Positions 1-6,780 of a stretch of 47,068 nt of DNA are shown piece by piece. Made by a program: the position numbers and the translations under genes. The stretch is from assembly GCA_002315625.1 (NCBI GenBank), contig DCHH01000010.1:4768-51835 (forward strand), given 5' to 3'. The DNA is from Bacteroidales bacterium UBA1757. GTDB lineage: Bacteria > Bacteroidota > Bacteroidia > Bacteroidales > UBA1402. Every line of letters starts with the position of its first letter. Within the stretch, counting starts at the first letter, position 1. A model generated the notes under the pieces. The model worked only from the letters and a program-made list of their open reading frames with translations, did not search any database and was not told the origin of the DNA.

Positions 1-128
1 TTGGGGTTGGGATGTATCTGGTCAATGGGTATCTCGCTGATTGACGAGGACCCGACAGTGCGGATTTCTTCGGTATTGATGAGGGCATCCAACCCTCTTC
101 CGAGATTGTTTCTTGTCGGTTTTGCCAT
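1..128 (-). CDS. parB: ParB partition protein, N-terminal fragment (cut by window edge)
   Basis: The first 42 codons of ParB/Spo0J, the CTP-dependent clamp that binds parS sites and stimulates ParA. The reading frame starts at the ATG complementary to 126-128 and runs off the left edge without a stop. It shows the typical ParB opening, basic residues followed by NLGRGLDALI, and then the start of the core domain (IPIDQIHPNP). It lies 10 bp downstream of parA on the same strand, the usual parAB order. The rest of the gene is outside the window, so the DNA-binding part cannot be checked. Confidence 0.9.
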   Translation of the reverse strand, partial: MAKPTRNNLGRGLDALINTEEIRTVGSSSISEIPIDQIHPNP

Positions 129-138
129 AATGGTATGA

Positions 139-924
139 TTATTTGCCTTCAGGAGTAGCAGGTTTGTTCTTTTCTATGATTTCAAGGGCCAGCTGGATGT
201 GATCGACGGCACCGCGTGAGGTGGCATCAAACAGCAGGGCGGGCTCTCCGTGCGATGGGGCAACGCTAAGCGTGACATTGCGCTGTATCATGGTGTTGAA
301 CACCAGATGCTGGAAATGGCGCTTTACCTCGTCTGCGACCTGCTTGGCCGAGCGGAGACGGGCATCGTACATTGTCAGGAGGAATCCTTCGATTTCAAGC
401 GACGGATTCAGATGCCCTTTGATTATCTTAATGGTATTCAGCAGCTTGCTGATTCCTTCAAGTGCAAAGTATTCACATTGGACAGGTATGAGAACAGAGT
501 CGGCGGCCGTCAGGCAGTTGACGGTTATCAGGCCAAGTGAAGGTGAACAGTCTATCAGGATGAAGTCGTAGCATTCGCGCAGCGGGGCAACCAGCTTGCG
601 GAGTATCTGTTCACGCTCCGGCAATTGAATCATTTCCAGTTCGGCGCCGACAAGGTCGATGTGGGAGGGGAGTACATCGAGGAATTCAATCTCGGTGTGG
701 CAGATTGCCTTTTTCGCCTCCACATTGTCAATCATGCACTCGTATATTGTGTTTTCAAGGCTTCGGACGTCAATGCCCAAGCCAGAAGAGGCATTAGCCT
801 GCGGGTCGGCATCAATCAGGAGGACTTTCTTCTCTTGTGCGGCCAGTGATGCGGCCAGGTTGATTGAGGTGGTGGTCTTGCCCACGCCACCTTTCTGGTT
901 GGCTATTGCAATGATTTTGCTCAT
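139..924 (-). CDS. parA: ParA/Soj family chromosome-partitioning ATPase
   Basis: A 261-residue ParA ATPase. Its nucleoid-bound dimer gradient moves ParB-parS complexes during chromosome segregation. The deviant Walker A motif KGGVGKTT is at residues 11-18, with two lysines as in the ParA/MinD superfamily. The DADPQ motif is near residue 38 and the IDCSPSLG Walker B region near residue 124. Length is typical of chromosomal Soj proteins, which lack the N-terminal helix-turn-helix of plasmid ParA. It forms an operon with parB just downstream. A TAnnTTTG -7 box at 950-957 lies about 25 bp upstream of the start. Confidence 0.96.
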   Translation of the reverse strand: MSKIIAIANQKGGVGKTTTSINLAASLAAQEKKVLLIDADPQANASSGLGIDVRSLENTIYECMIDNVEAKKAICHTEIEFLDVLPSHIDLVGAELEMIQLPEREQILRKLVAPLRECYDFILIDCSPSLGLITVNCLTAADSVLIPVQCEYFALEGISKLLNTIKIIKGHLNPSLEIEGFLLTMYDARLRSAKQVADEVKRHFQHLVFNTMIQRNVTLSVAPSHGEPALLFDATSRGAVDHIQLALEIIEKNKPATPEGK

Positions 925-949
925 TTTTCTTTGAAGTGTTTTAAGTTTG

Positions 950-980
950 CAAAGTTAGCTTTTTATCGGTGGAATAGCAA
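950..980 (-). promoter_or_regulatory. Predicted Bacteroidota-type promoter of parAB
   Basis: On the minus strand the -7 element TAACTTTG (complement of 950-957) is preceded, after a 20-bp spacer, by TTG (complement of 978-980). This matches the Bacteroidota consensus TTTG-N19-21-TAnnTTTG. It gives parA a leader of roughly 20 nt. Predicted by motif only. Confidence 0.6.
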
Positions 981-1036
981 GCACGGAGCAAAAAGTTTTT
1001 GAGCAATTAGCGGCGCGGAGAATAAAAATAAGGAAG

Positions 1037-1069
1037 ATTGTGAAAAGTTATCGGATTTTGTTAGCTTTG
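1037..1069 (+). promoter_or_regulatory. Predicted promoter of the acetylesterase-GH43 operon
   Basis: The -7 element TAGCTTTG at 1062-1069 is preceded by ATTG at 1037-1040 with a 21-bp spacer, fitting the Bacteroidota consensus. Transcription would start near 1076, about 30 nt ahead of the GTG start at 1107. The 182-bp gap holds this promoter and the divergent parA promoter and nothing else that I recognise. Confidence 0.6.
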
Positions 1070-1106
1070 TGTCGGATAATCCAATAACTCATTCAATTAC
1101 AATATT

Positions 1107-2681
1107 GTGAAAAAAATTCAGCTCTTTCTGACCCTTTGTCTGGCCGGGTGGTTGGTTTCCTGCACCCTGTCCAAAGAGGTTAAGTTACCGGCCATACTGA
1201 GTGATGGCGTTGTTTTCCAGCATGGAATCGAAATTACCATTTGGGGATGGGCTGACCCCCATTCAAAGGTAATTGTCGAGTGGCAGGGCAAGACCCATGC
1301 CGTCCTGTCAAATGGTAAGGGAGAGTGGACTCTGATCCTCGACCCCTTGGAGCCTGGCGGACCATACACCATGAAAGTGAATGACATTGAGGTGAATGAC
1401 ATCCTCATTGGCAACGTCTATTTCTGTTCGGGACAGTCCAATATGGAACTTCCCATCAGACGCTGTATGGATGTGGTGGCCGAGTATGTGAAGGACTATG
1501 CAAATCCCAACATTCATTATGTGAAGATTCCTTTGACCTACAATTTCGAAGGACCGGCCTCTGATGTCCGTAGTGCTGACTGGCAAGCTCTTACACCGGA
1601 GGCGGCACAGCAGTGGGGGGCTCTCTGCTACTTCATTGCAAAGGGAATGTACGAGCAGACCGGTATTCCTGTCGGTATCATCAATTCATCTGTGGGAGGC
1701 TCTCCCGTTGAAGCCTGGATGCGCGAGGGAATCCTGATAAATAAGGATTTGGAGACTTATTGGAGTACCACCCAGAACAAAGCGTGGCTGGATTCAATCA
1801 GGTATTTCAATGCTCATGTCTATAGCGACTGGCAGGAACTGCACAACTCCATGCCAGAGAACAAGGATGCTAAGTGGGAGAAAGTTGATGTTTTTTCACG
1901 TGACTGGGCTGTCGATTCCGAGGGGAAGGCATTGTGCGGAAGTCACTATTTCCGTCATAATATCCGTCTGACCGACTCCCAGGCGGCATCTGATGCCATA
2001 TTGCACCTCGGCGCTCTTGTTGATGCCGACTCGGTCTTTGTGAACGGACAGTATGTGGGCAATACGACTTACATGTATCCCCCACGTAATTATAAGGTGC
2101 CGGCATCTGTCCTGAAGGCTGGTGACAACATTATCGACATTCATCTCTATGTCTGCAATGGCGCTCCCGGACAGTTTGTGGCTGACAAGGAGTACAGTCT
2201 TGAAACATCATGCGGCAGCGTGTCGCTGCTTGAAGGATGGGAACACCGTGACGGTCGCCGTATGCCTCCCCGTCCTGGCGAGGTCTTCCTCCAGTACAAG
2301 GCTGTGGGGCTGTACAACGGTATGGTAGCCCCGTTCCTGAAGCTTAAGCACAGCGGCTTTGTCTGGTATCAGGGTGAGTCGAATGTCGGTGACAAGGATT
2401 ATAGGGAGAAACTGCTCCGGATGATTGCTGACTGGCGCAAGGCATTCGGTTCTTCGCAGGATTTCTATATCGTGGAACTGGCAAGCTTTGAGCACTCCGA
2501 GCTTCACACCGCCGAGGACAATGGCTGGGTGGCTATGCAGGACCTTCAGCGACAGATTGCAAGCGAGGAAAAGGGTGTCTATCTGATTCCAAACCGTGAC
2601 CTTGGCGAGTGGAACGACATCCATCCGCAGGACAAGAAAACACTGGGCGAGAGGGCAGTCAACGTCATTCTGAACCATTGA
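1107..2681 (+). CDS. SGNH-type sialate O-acetylesterase-like carbohydrate acetylesterase, lipoprotein
   Basis: A 524-residue esterase of the sialate O-acetylesterase (SASA) family. In Bacteroidota these remove acetyl groups from sialic acids or hemicelluloses. The catalytic serine lies in SGQSNMEL (Ser111), a WYQGESN motif follows at about residue 420, and Asp504/His506 in NDIHPQDK complete the SGNH set. The N-terminus is a lipoprotein signal with a lipobox ending at Cys19, so the enzyme is probably tethered in the envelope. An inserted beta domain (about 270-370) resembles the galactose-binding-like insert common in this family. The start is GTG at 1107; no nearby ATG fits. A GH43 gene follows 38 bp downstream, which suggests acetylated arabinoxylan-type substrates rather than sialic acid, but that is inference. 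Confidence 0.88.
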   Translation: MKKIQLFLTLCLAGWLVSCTLSKEVKLPAILSDGVVFQHGIEITIWGWADPHSKVIVEWQGKTHAVLSNGKGEWTLILDPLEPGGPYTMKVNDIEVNDILIGNVYFCSGQSNMELPIRRCMDVVAEYVKDYANPNIHYVKIPLTYNFEGPASDVRSADWQALTPEAAQQWGALCYFIAKGMYEQTGIPVGIINSSVGGSPVEAWMREGILINKDLETYWSTTQNKAWLDSIRYFNAHVYSDWQELHNSMPENKDAKWEKVDVFSRDWAVDSEGKALCGSHYFRHNIRLTDSQAASDAILHLGALVDADSVFVNGQYVGNTTYMYPPRNYKVPASVLKAGDNIIDIHLYVCNGAPGQFVADKEYSLETSCGSVSLLEGWEHRDGRRMPPRPGEVFLQYKAVGLYNGMVAPFLKLKHSGFVWYQGESNVGDKDYREKLLRMIADWRKAFGSSQDFYIVELASFEHSELHTAEDNGWVAMQDLQRQIASEEKGVYLIPNRDLGEWNDIHPQDKKTLGERAVNVILNH

Positions 2682-2719
2682 GTGAAATAACCTTATCCAA
2701 TAACAAACATTACTTTACT

Positions 2720-3706
2720 ATGGCAATTAAAGAGAAAAAACGCTACCTCTTTCCAGAGGATTACATGGCCGATCCGAGTGTGCACGTATGGGACGGCAAG
2801 TTGTTCATTTACCCGTCGCACGACTGGGAAAGCGGCATCCCCGAGGATGACTTCGGGAGCCATTTCGACATGAAGGACTACCACGTCCTCTCACTCGAAG
2901 GTCCCGACCCAATGACCTCTCCAATCAAGGACTGGGGCAATGTCCTCGACAAGAAAGACATTCTGTGGCACGGCCGTCAGCTGTGGGACTGTGACGTGGC
3001 CCGCAAGGGTGGCAAGTATTACATGTATTTCCCGATGAAGGACCAGACCGACATCTTCCGCTTCGGTGTTGCAATTGCAGACAACCCTGGAGGGCCGTTC
3101 ATCCCGCAGCCCAAGCCCATGAACGGAAGCTATTCGATTGATGTTTGTGTCCTTGAGGACAATGGAGAATACTATTTCTATTTTGGTGGTATATGGGGCG
3201 GACAGCTTCAGCGCTATCGTGACAACAAGGCACTTGACACTGGTTCGACCTTCCCCGCTGACGACGAGCCGGCAATCCCAGCCCGTGTAGCCCGTCTCAG
3301 CAGTGACATGCTGGAGTTTGCAGAGGCTCCGAGGCCCGTTGTCGTTGTTGACAAGGATGGCAAACCGCTTACATCAGCCGATCCCCACCGCTTCTTCGAG
3401 GCCAGCTGGGTGCACAAATACAACGGCAAGTACTATTTCTCCTATTCGACCGGCGACAAGCACCATATATGCTATGCCATTGGAGACAACCCCTACGGAC
3501 CGTTCACATACGCCGGAGAGATTTTGACCCCGGTTGTGGGTTGGACCACTCACCACAGCATAGTTGAGTACAATGGCAAATGGTGGCTCTTCCATCACGA
3601 CAGTGTGCCCAGCGGCGGACGTACATGGCTGCGCAGCCTTAAGGTGTGTGAGCTTCACTACAACCCCGACGGAACCATCCAGACCATCGAAGGATTGGAT
3701 GATTAG
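2720..3706 (+). CDS. Glycoside hydrolase family 43 (beta-xylosidase/alpha-arabinofuranosidase type), cytosolic
   Basis: A 328-residue five-bladed beta-propeller hydrolase. The three GH43 acidic residues can be placed: Asp18 in MADPS (base), Asp141 in YSIDVC (pKa modulator) and Glu227 in RFFEASW (acid). There is no signal peptide, so it probably cleaves imported oligosaccharides inside the cell. The start chosen is the ATG at 2720. The open frame extends back to 2609, but that stretch overlaps the esterase gene and is not part of the fold. It shares an operon with the acetylesterase, and a GPH sugar symporter lies 3 kb downstream. Xylosidase cannot be told from arabinofuranosidase by sequence alone. 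Confidence 0.9.
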   Translation: MAIKEKKRYLFPEDYMADPSVHVWDGKLFIYPSHDWESGIPEDDFGSHFDMKDYHVLSLEGPDPMTSPIKDWGNVLDKKDILWHGRQLWDCDVARKGGKYYMYFPMKDQTDIFRFGVAIADNPGGPFIPQPKPMNGSYSIDVCVLEDNGEYYFYFGGIWGGQLQRYRDNKALDTGSTFPADDEPAIPARVARLSSDMLEFAEAPRPVVVVDKDGKPLTSADPHRFFEASWVHKYNGKYYFSYSTGDKHHICYAIGDNPYGPFTYAGEILTPVVGWTTHHSIVEYNGKWWLFHHDSVPSGGRTWLRSLKVCELHYNPDGTIQTIEGLDD

Positions 3707-3729
3707 GCGGATTACAAAGTTTGTATATA

Positions 3730-3765
3730 AAAAAGGCCCGTTCCGGTTTTTGGGACGGGCCTTTT
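3730..3765. terminator. Bidirectional intrinsic terminator
   Basis: A GC-rich stem, AAAGGCCCGTTCC against GGGACGGGCCTTT with one G-T pair, is closed by a short GGTTTTT loop and has A/T runs on both sides. It sits between the convergent GH43 gene and the DUF799 gene, so it can end transcription from both directions. Confidence 0.85.
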
Positions 3766-3789
3766 AATATGTTAAGCCTGAGATAGTAA

Positions 3790-4476
3790 TCAGCGCTTGA
3801 CCGTGGTCGAGATATCCTTCTCTGCGGCTTCGTAATCCATATCCATCTGATATTCCGGATGGAACTTGCCGTAAGGAATATCCTGGAAGATGTAGTAGTT
3901 GGCTGCACGGGCGGCTTCGATAGGCTCGGTGACTGCGGTTTTGATAACTGAAGCTGCAAGATTGACCAGCAGTCCGGCCCATCCCTCATTGCTATTGGTT
4001 GTGTAAGCCAGGTCGAGGAAGAGATTGCAGGTACGGTCAAAGATGATGTCGCCGGTCTTGGTCGAACGGATAAAGTAGCGTATGTTGGTCGATATGCCCG
4101 AACCTATTACAGACTTGGTCCATGTCTTGATTTCAGAAAACACTACCGCATCGGCTCCGAAATACTTGGCGAACTTGTCAAGAGGAGCTTCGACAAAGAG
4201 TTCCGCATCATATGCACTTTCAGCCTTCAGGATGTCCATGGCCATCAGCGGGGAAATTACATAGTAGCCTGCTTCAGCCAGCGGGCGGCTAATGGAGGTG
4301 TAAAGCAGTTCCTTAGCCTCGACAGTCGAACTGTTGTTGATAGGAGGCATGATAAGGAGCGTGACGGGTTTCTCCTCAAACATCTTTGCGTACTGTGACG
4401 AACGGGTATATTTGGGTGTACCGCAGGAGGTGAGCAACAGGCAAAGCGCCAGAGTTACATATAGAATCTTTTTCAT
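3790..4476 (-). CDS. DUF799/GNA1162-family lipoprotein
   Basis: A 228-residue lipoprotein with the lipobox LLTSC near residue 18. The mature part matches the DUF799 family (neisserial GNA1162) in its conserved opening VTLLIMPPINNSS, the KELLYTSISRPLAEAGYYV helix and a GADAVVFSEI strand. In this family the fold resembles TolB N-terminal or periplasmic substrate-binding modules; the function is not established. It is the last gene of the csgG operon, 9 bp after the DUF4810 gene. CsgG, DUF4810 and DUF799 genes are recurrent neighbours in proteobacteria, which supports both the family call and a shared complex. It ends at the shared terminator at 3730-3765. Confidence 0.82.
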   Translation of the reverse strand: MKKILYVTLALCLLLTSCGTPKYTRSSQYAKMFEEKPVTLLIMPPINNSSTVEAKELLYTSISRPLAEAGYYVISPLMAMDILKAESAYDAELFVEAPLDKFAKYFGADAVVFSEIKTWTKSVIGSGISTNIRYFIRSTKTGDIIFDRTCNLFLDLAYTTNSNEGWAGLLVNLAASVIKTAVTEPIEAARAANYYIFQDIPYGKFHPEYQMDMDYEAAEKDISTTVKR

Positions 4477-4485
4477 GACGCCTTA

Positions 4486-4935
4486 TTATTTGATTTTCTT
4501 AATGATTGGTTCCAGGAACTTGGCAGACTCCGGATAGTTGGCCACTTCCATTTCGAACATTTTCTGTGCCCTTTCACGGAAGAAGGAAGAGTAGTCACCG
4601 CTTACACCGAAAACCTTTTTCTGGTTGTCTGTAGCGGTGTTGGCAAATGTAGAGGCCGTCTCGGGTTGAAACAGCATATAGCCATATTCGGCACAGATTC
4701 CGGGAGGGGGTACCTGACGGTCGCCGCCGGGAGATGTGACCATCTGCTCGTAGAGGCAGAGCAGGGCACACAGGGACTCGGGCGAAAGCTTTTTGTAGTT
4801 GTTATATGAAAGATGCTCGTATTCAGTGGCGTAGTTGTAGTATTCCCCCCAATTGTAGAGATTATACACTTTGTGTGATGTGCCGCATGACGTGAGCAGA
4901 AGCGCTGCAAGGAGCGCAATTGTCAGTTTCTTCAT
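4486..4935 (-). CDS. DUF4810 family lipoprotein
   Basis: A 149-residue lipoprotein (lipobox LLLTSC at about residues 12-17). After the signal it shows YNWGEYYNYATEYEH and later VPPPGICAEYGYMLF, the hallmarks of DUF4810 proteins, which are predicted to be helical TPR-like adaptors. Its ATG overlaps the stop of the upstream small lipoprotein by 4 bp (ATGA), suggesting translational coupling. It sits between that gene and DUF799 in the csgG operon. Its likely role is a periplasmic or outer-membrane partner of the CsgG-like protein; the biochemical function is unknown. Confidence 0.8.
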   Translation of the reverse strand: MKKLTIALLAALLLTSCGTSHKVYNLYNWGEYYNYATEYEHLSYNNYKKLSPESLCALLCLYEQMVTSPGGDRQVPPPGICAEYGYMLFQPETASTFANTATDNQKKVFGVSGDYSSFFRERAQKMFEMEVANYPESAKFLEPIIKKIK

Positions 4936-5282
4936 AATTCAATGACTCTGTTTTCGCCGGTGGAGAGGAAGAGCTTCTTGCTGTAGATTTCCTGACCATT
5001 GGATGTTACCTTCACCTCATGCGTGCCCGGAGTCAGCTTTATAGTGTTGGCTGCAGTCTTCTTGATGTCTTTTTTGTTTTTGAATTTGACCTTATTGACG
5101 GCTTCGATGTTATAGACGGAACCGTCGTCGAGGGTTACCGTAATGGGCATCGTCTTGGCATCAGTGCTGTAGGTGAACGAAATCTGGCATTCGTCGGCAC
5201 GGCCTCCGGAGTTTGAGTAGTTACCTACGCCGCAGCTGGTGAAAATCAATGCCGTAACGAGTATGTAAAATAACTTTTTCAT
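4932..5282 (-). CDS. Small PEGA-like lipoprotein of the csgG operon
   Basis: A 116-residue lipoprotein (lipobox LIFTSC near residue 17). I do not recognise a named family. The second half, with TPGTHEVKVTSNGQEIY followed by paired short strands and a final GENRVIEL, reads like a PEGA-type beta-sandwich; this is a pattern judgement only. It lies 17 bp after csgG and overlaps DUF4810 by 4 bp, so it is clearly part of the operon. I do not know this gene from the proteobacterial CsgG-DUF4810-DUF799 arrangement, so it may be a Bacteroidales-specific subunit. Confidence 0.75.
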   Translation of the reverse strand: MKKLFYILVTALIFTSCGVGNYSNSGGRADECQISFTYSTDAKTMPITVTLDDGSVYNIEAVNKVKFKNKKDIKKTAANTIKLTPGTHEVKVTSNGQEIYSKKLFLSTGENRVIEL

Positions 5283-5299
5283 AGCGGTATGGGATTAAA

Positions 5300-6178
5300 T
5301 TATTTGTCTGAAATGTAATAGTTTGCAAGGTTGTCGGCCGACAGGGGTTCGCCCGTGTAGGAGCAGAACGAAATCTCGGTCTCGGGGGTATCGCCTATAG
5401 ACATCTGCACGCTGACAGTTCCGATCTGTTTGCCCGGAAGTTCGATCATCATTCCGGTCTGCGGATTCTTCACGCTTTTGCCTTTCTGATAGACGTTGAA
5501 CTTGTCGTTGACGGCAAGTCCCTGGCTGGCACCGCCGGAAATGATGTACTGACCGTCCTGGATATCAAGGATATATGAACGCCACGGAGCATCCATGCAC
5601 TTGTTGATGATATTCTCGACGAGTTGTCCCAAAGCCATTGAGATAGCCTTGTCGCTAAGGGTGGCATCGTAGCCGGAAGTACCGCCTATACCCAGTGTGG
5701 TTTTGGATGTGGTCTCGGCATATCCCTTGGCTTCGTCTGAGTAGATGATAAGACCTGACGAAGCGTCAACCAGACGGATGCTGACACCAGCCTCGACGGT
5801 CTGGGTCTTGGTCGATGAGAATACCTGCTCGTGTCCTTCGTTCTTGCGTCCGAACTCTGTGATGGAACCGAGGATTATGTAGTCGGCGCCTATCTTGGAC
5901 ATTTCTGCGCCTTTTTCAGCTACGAGGACGTCAAGGTCTTCTCTTTCAAGGAGTATGAACTTGCCGCTTGTGGCCAGCTTTGAGGAGAGAATGTCGAGAG
6001 CCTGTTTGCGCATGGGGTCGTTTTCCTTGTCGTAGAAAATGCCTTTACCGTAGGAGGTTTCGTTCGAGAAACGGCCAATAGCGACTTTGCGTTTGATGGT
6101 CTTGTCCTGGGCAAAGGTCGGAGCGGCGATGAGCAATGTCAGCCCAACCATAACGATGGTCTTGATTGATTGTTTCAT
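5300..6178 (-). CDS. CsgG/HfaB-like outer-membrane assembly protein
   Basis: A 292-residue CsgG-superfamily protein; E. coli CsgG, the nonameric curli secretion pore, is 277 residues. Family features are VAIGRFSNETSYGKG after the signal peptide, the KLATSGKFILLEREDLDVLVAE helix, GADYIILGSITEFG, and the VSIRLVDASSGLIIYSDEAKGY strand pair. The N-terminus (cleavage near TFAQ, about residue 24) is an ordinary Sec signal with no cysteine, unlike lipidated CsgG. The first gene of a four-gene operon with three lipoproteins. No curli subunit (CsgA/B) or CsgE/F gene is nearby, so it should not be called a curli exporter. Pore formation is inferred from family membership; some CsgG-like proteins are only periplasmic scaffolds. 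Confidence 0.85.
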   Translation of the reverse strand: MKQSIKTIVMVGLTLLIAAPTFAQDKTIKRKVAIGRFSNETSYGKGIFYDKENDPMRKQALDILSSKLATSGKFILLEREDLDVLVAEKGAEMSKIGADYIILGSITEFGRKNEGHEQVFSSTKTQTVEAGVSIRLVDASSGLIIYSDEAKGYAETTSKTTLGIGGTSGYDATLSDKAISMALGQLVENIINKCMDAPWRSYILDIQDGQYIISGGASQGLAVNDKFNVYQKGKSVKNPQTGMMIELPGKQIGTVSVQMSIGDTPETEISFCSYTGEPLSADNLANYYISDK

Positions 6179-6233
6179 AGATTTGGTATTAAAGGGTAAT
6201 AAAAATCAGTTTTGAGCAATGTCTATTAAACTG

Positions 6234-6241
6234 CAAATATA
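6234..6241 (-). promoter_or_regulatory. Predicted -7 box of the csgG operon
   Basis: TATATTTG on the minus strand matches TAnnTTTG and lies 55 bp upstream of the csgG start. No convincing TTTG -33 element is present at the usual spacing, so confidence is modest. Confidence 0.45.
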
Positions 6242-6312
6242 CAAAAAAAAGGGATTGTGAAGGTTTGCACACTTTTTTTCACCAAAATATGGGCGTGCCT
6301 ATGGATTTTGGT

Positions 6313-6320
6313 TATCTTTG
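6313..6320 (+). promoter_or_regulatory. Predicted -7 box for the small membrane protein and GPH symporter
   Basis: TATCTTTG matches the Bacteroidota -7 consensus exactly and ends 13 bp before the ATG at 6334, so the leader would be only a few nucleotides. The -33 element is not clear. Confidence 0.5.
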
Positions 6321-6333
6321 CGAAAATTGAGAA

Positions 6334-6756
6334 ATGGATATGAAAGTACTTAAGAAGATTGGCATCTGGGCTGCCGTTATCGTGGTGGCTATTCTTGCTG
6401 TTGTGGTGTATATAAGGTATTACTTTGTCTTCGGTGAAGGAGTAAAGGCTGGTGAACTGAACCAGGTTATGTACAAAGGCTGGGTATGGAAGACTTACGA
6501 AGGAAGAATAATCCAGACGGGCTTCCGCGGGTCTAAGACCGGCAGCGGAATCCAGTCGAACGAGTTCGAGTTCTCAGTGACCGACAAGGCTGTTGCCGAT
6601 TCCCTGATGCGCTGTGGCGGAAAAATGGTTGAGCTCCACTACAAAGAGTACCGCCATCCCCTTCCATGGAGAGGCATGCAAAACAAGGTTGTCGATCAGA
6701 TTCTTTCCGTCAGCGCGGCTGACAACTCTACAATACTTCCCGTCACCCCCGAATAA
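6334..6756 (+). CDS. Small single-pass membrane protein, function unknown
   Basis: A 140-residue protein that I do not recognise by function. It has a single transmembrane helix at about residues 9-28 (IWAAVIVVAILAVVVYI) after a short basic segment, so the remaining ~110 residues most likely face the periplasm. That part is a compact mixed alpha/beta domain with YKGWVWKTYEG and a KMVELHYKEYRH stretch. Met1 and Met3 are both possible starts; the first is used. The GPH symporter follows 24 bp downstream without its own promoter, so the two are probably co-transcribed. No enzyme motif is visible. Confidence 0.75.
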   Translation: MDMKVLKKIGIWAAVIVVAILAVVVYIRYYFVFGEGVKAGELNQVMYKGWVWKTYEGRIIQTGFRGSKTGSGIQSNEFEFSVTDKAVADSLMRCGGKMVELHYKEYRHPLPWRGMQNKVVDQILSVSAADNSTILPVTPE

Positions 6757-6780
6757 TATTCACAAATTAAAATTGAACAA

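Noticed and set aside
2208..2678. Long minus-strand open frame over the acetylesterase gene
   Set aside because: An antisense shadow of a well-supported coding region; it has no recognisable motif or promoter.
2609..2719. In-frame N-terminal extension of the GH43 gene
   Set aside because: The extra residues overlap the acetylesterase gene in another frame and do not fit the GH43 fold; the ATG at 2720 precedes the first family residues.
3790..6178. Curli biogenesis operon
   Set aside because: Only a CsgG-like protein is present; there are no amyloid repeats or CsgE/F-like genes in the window.
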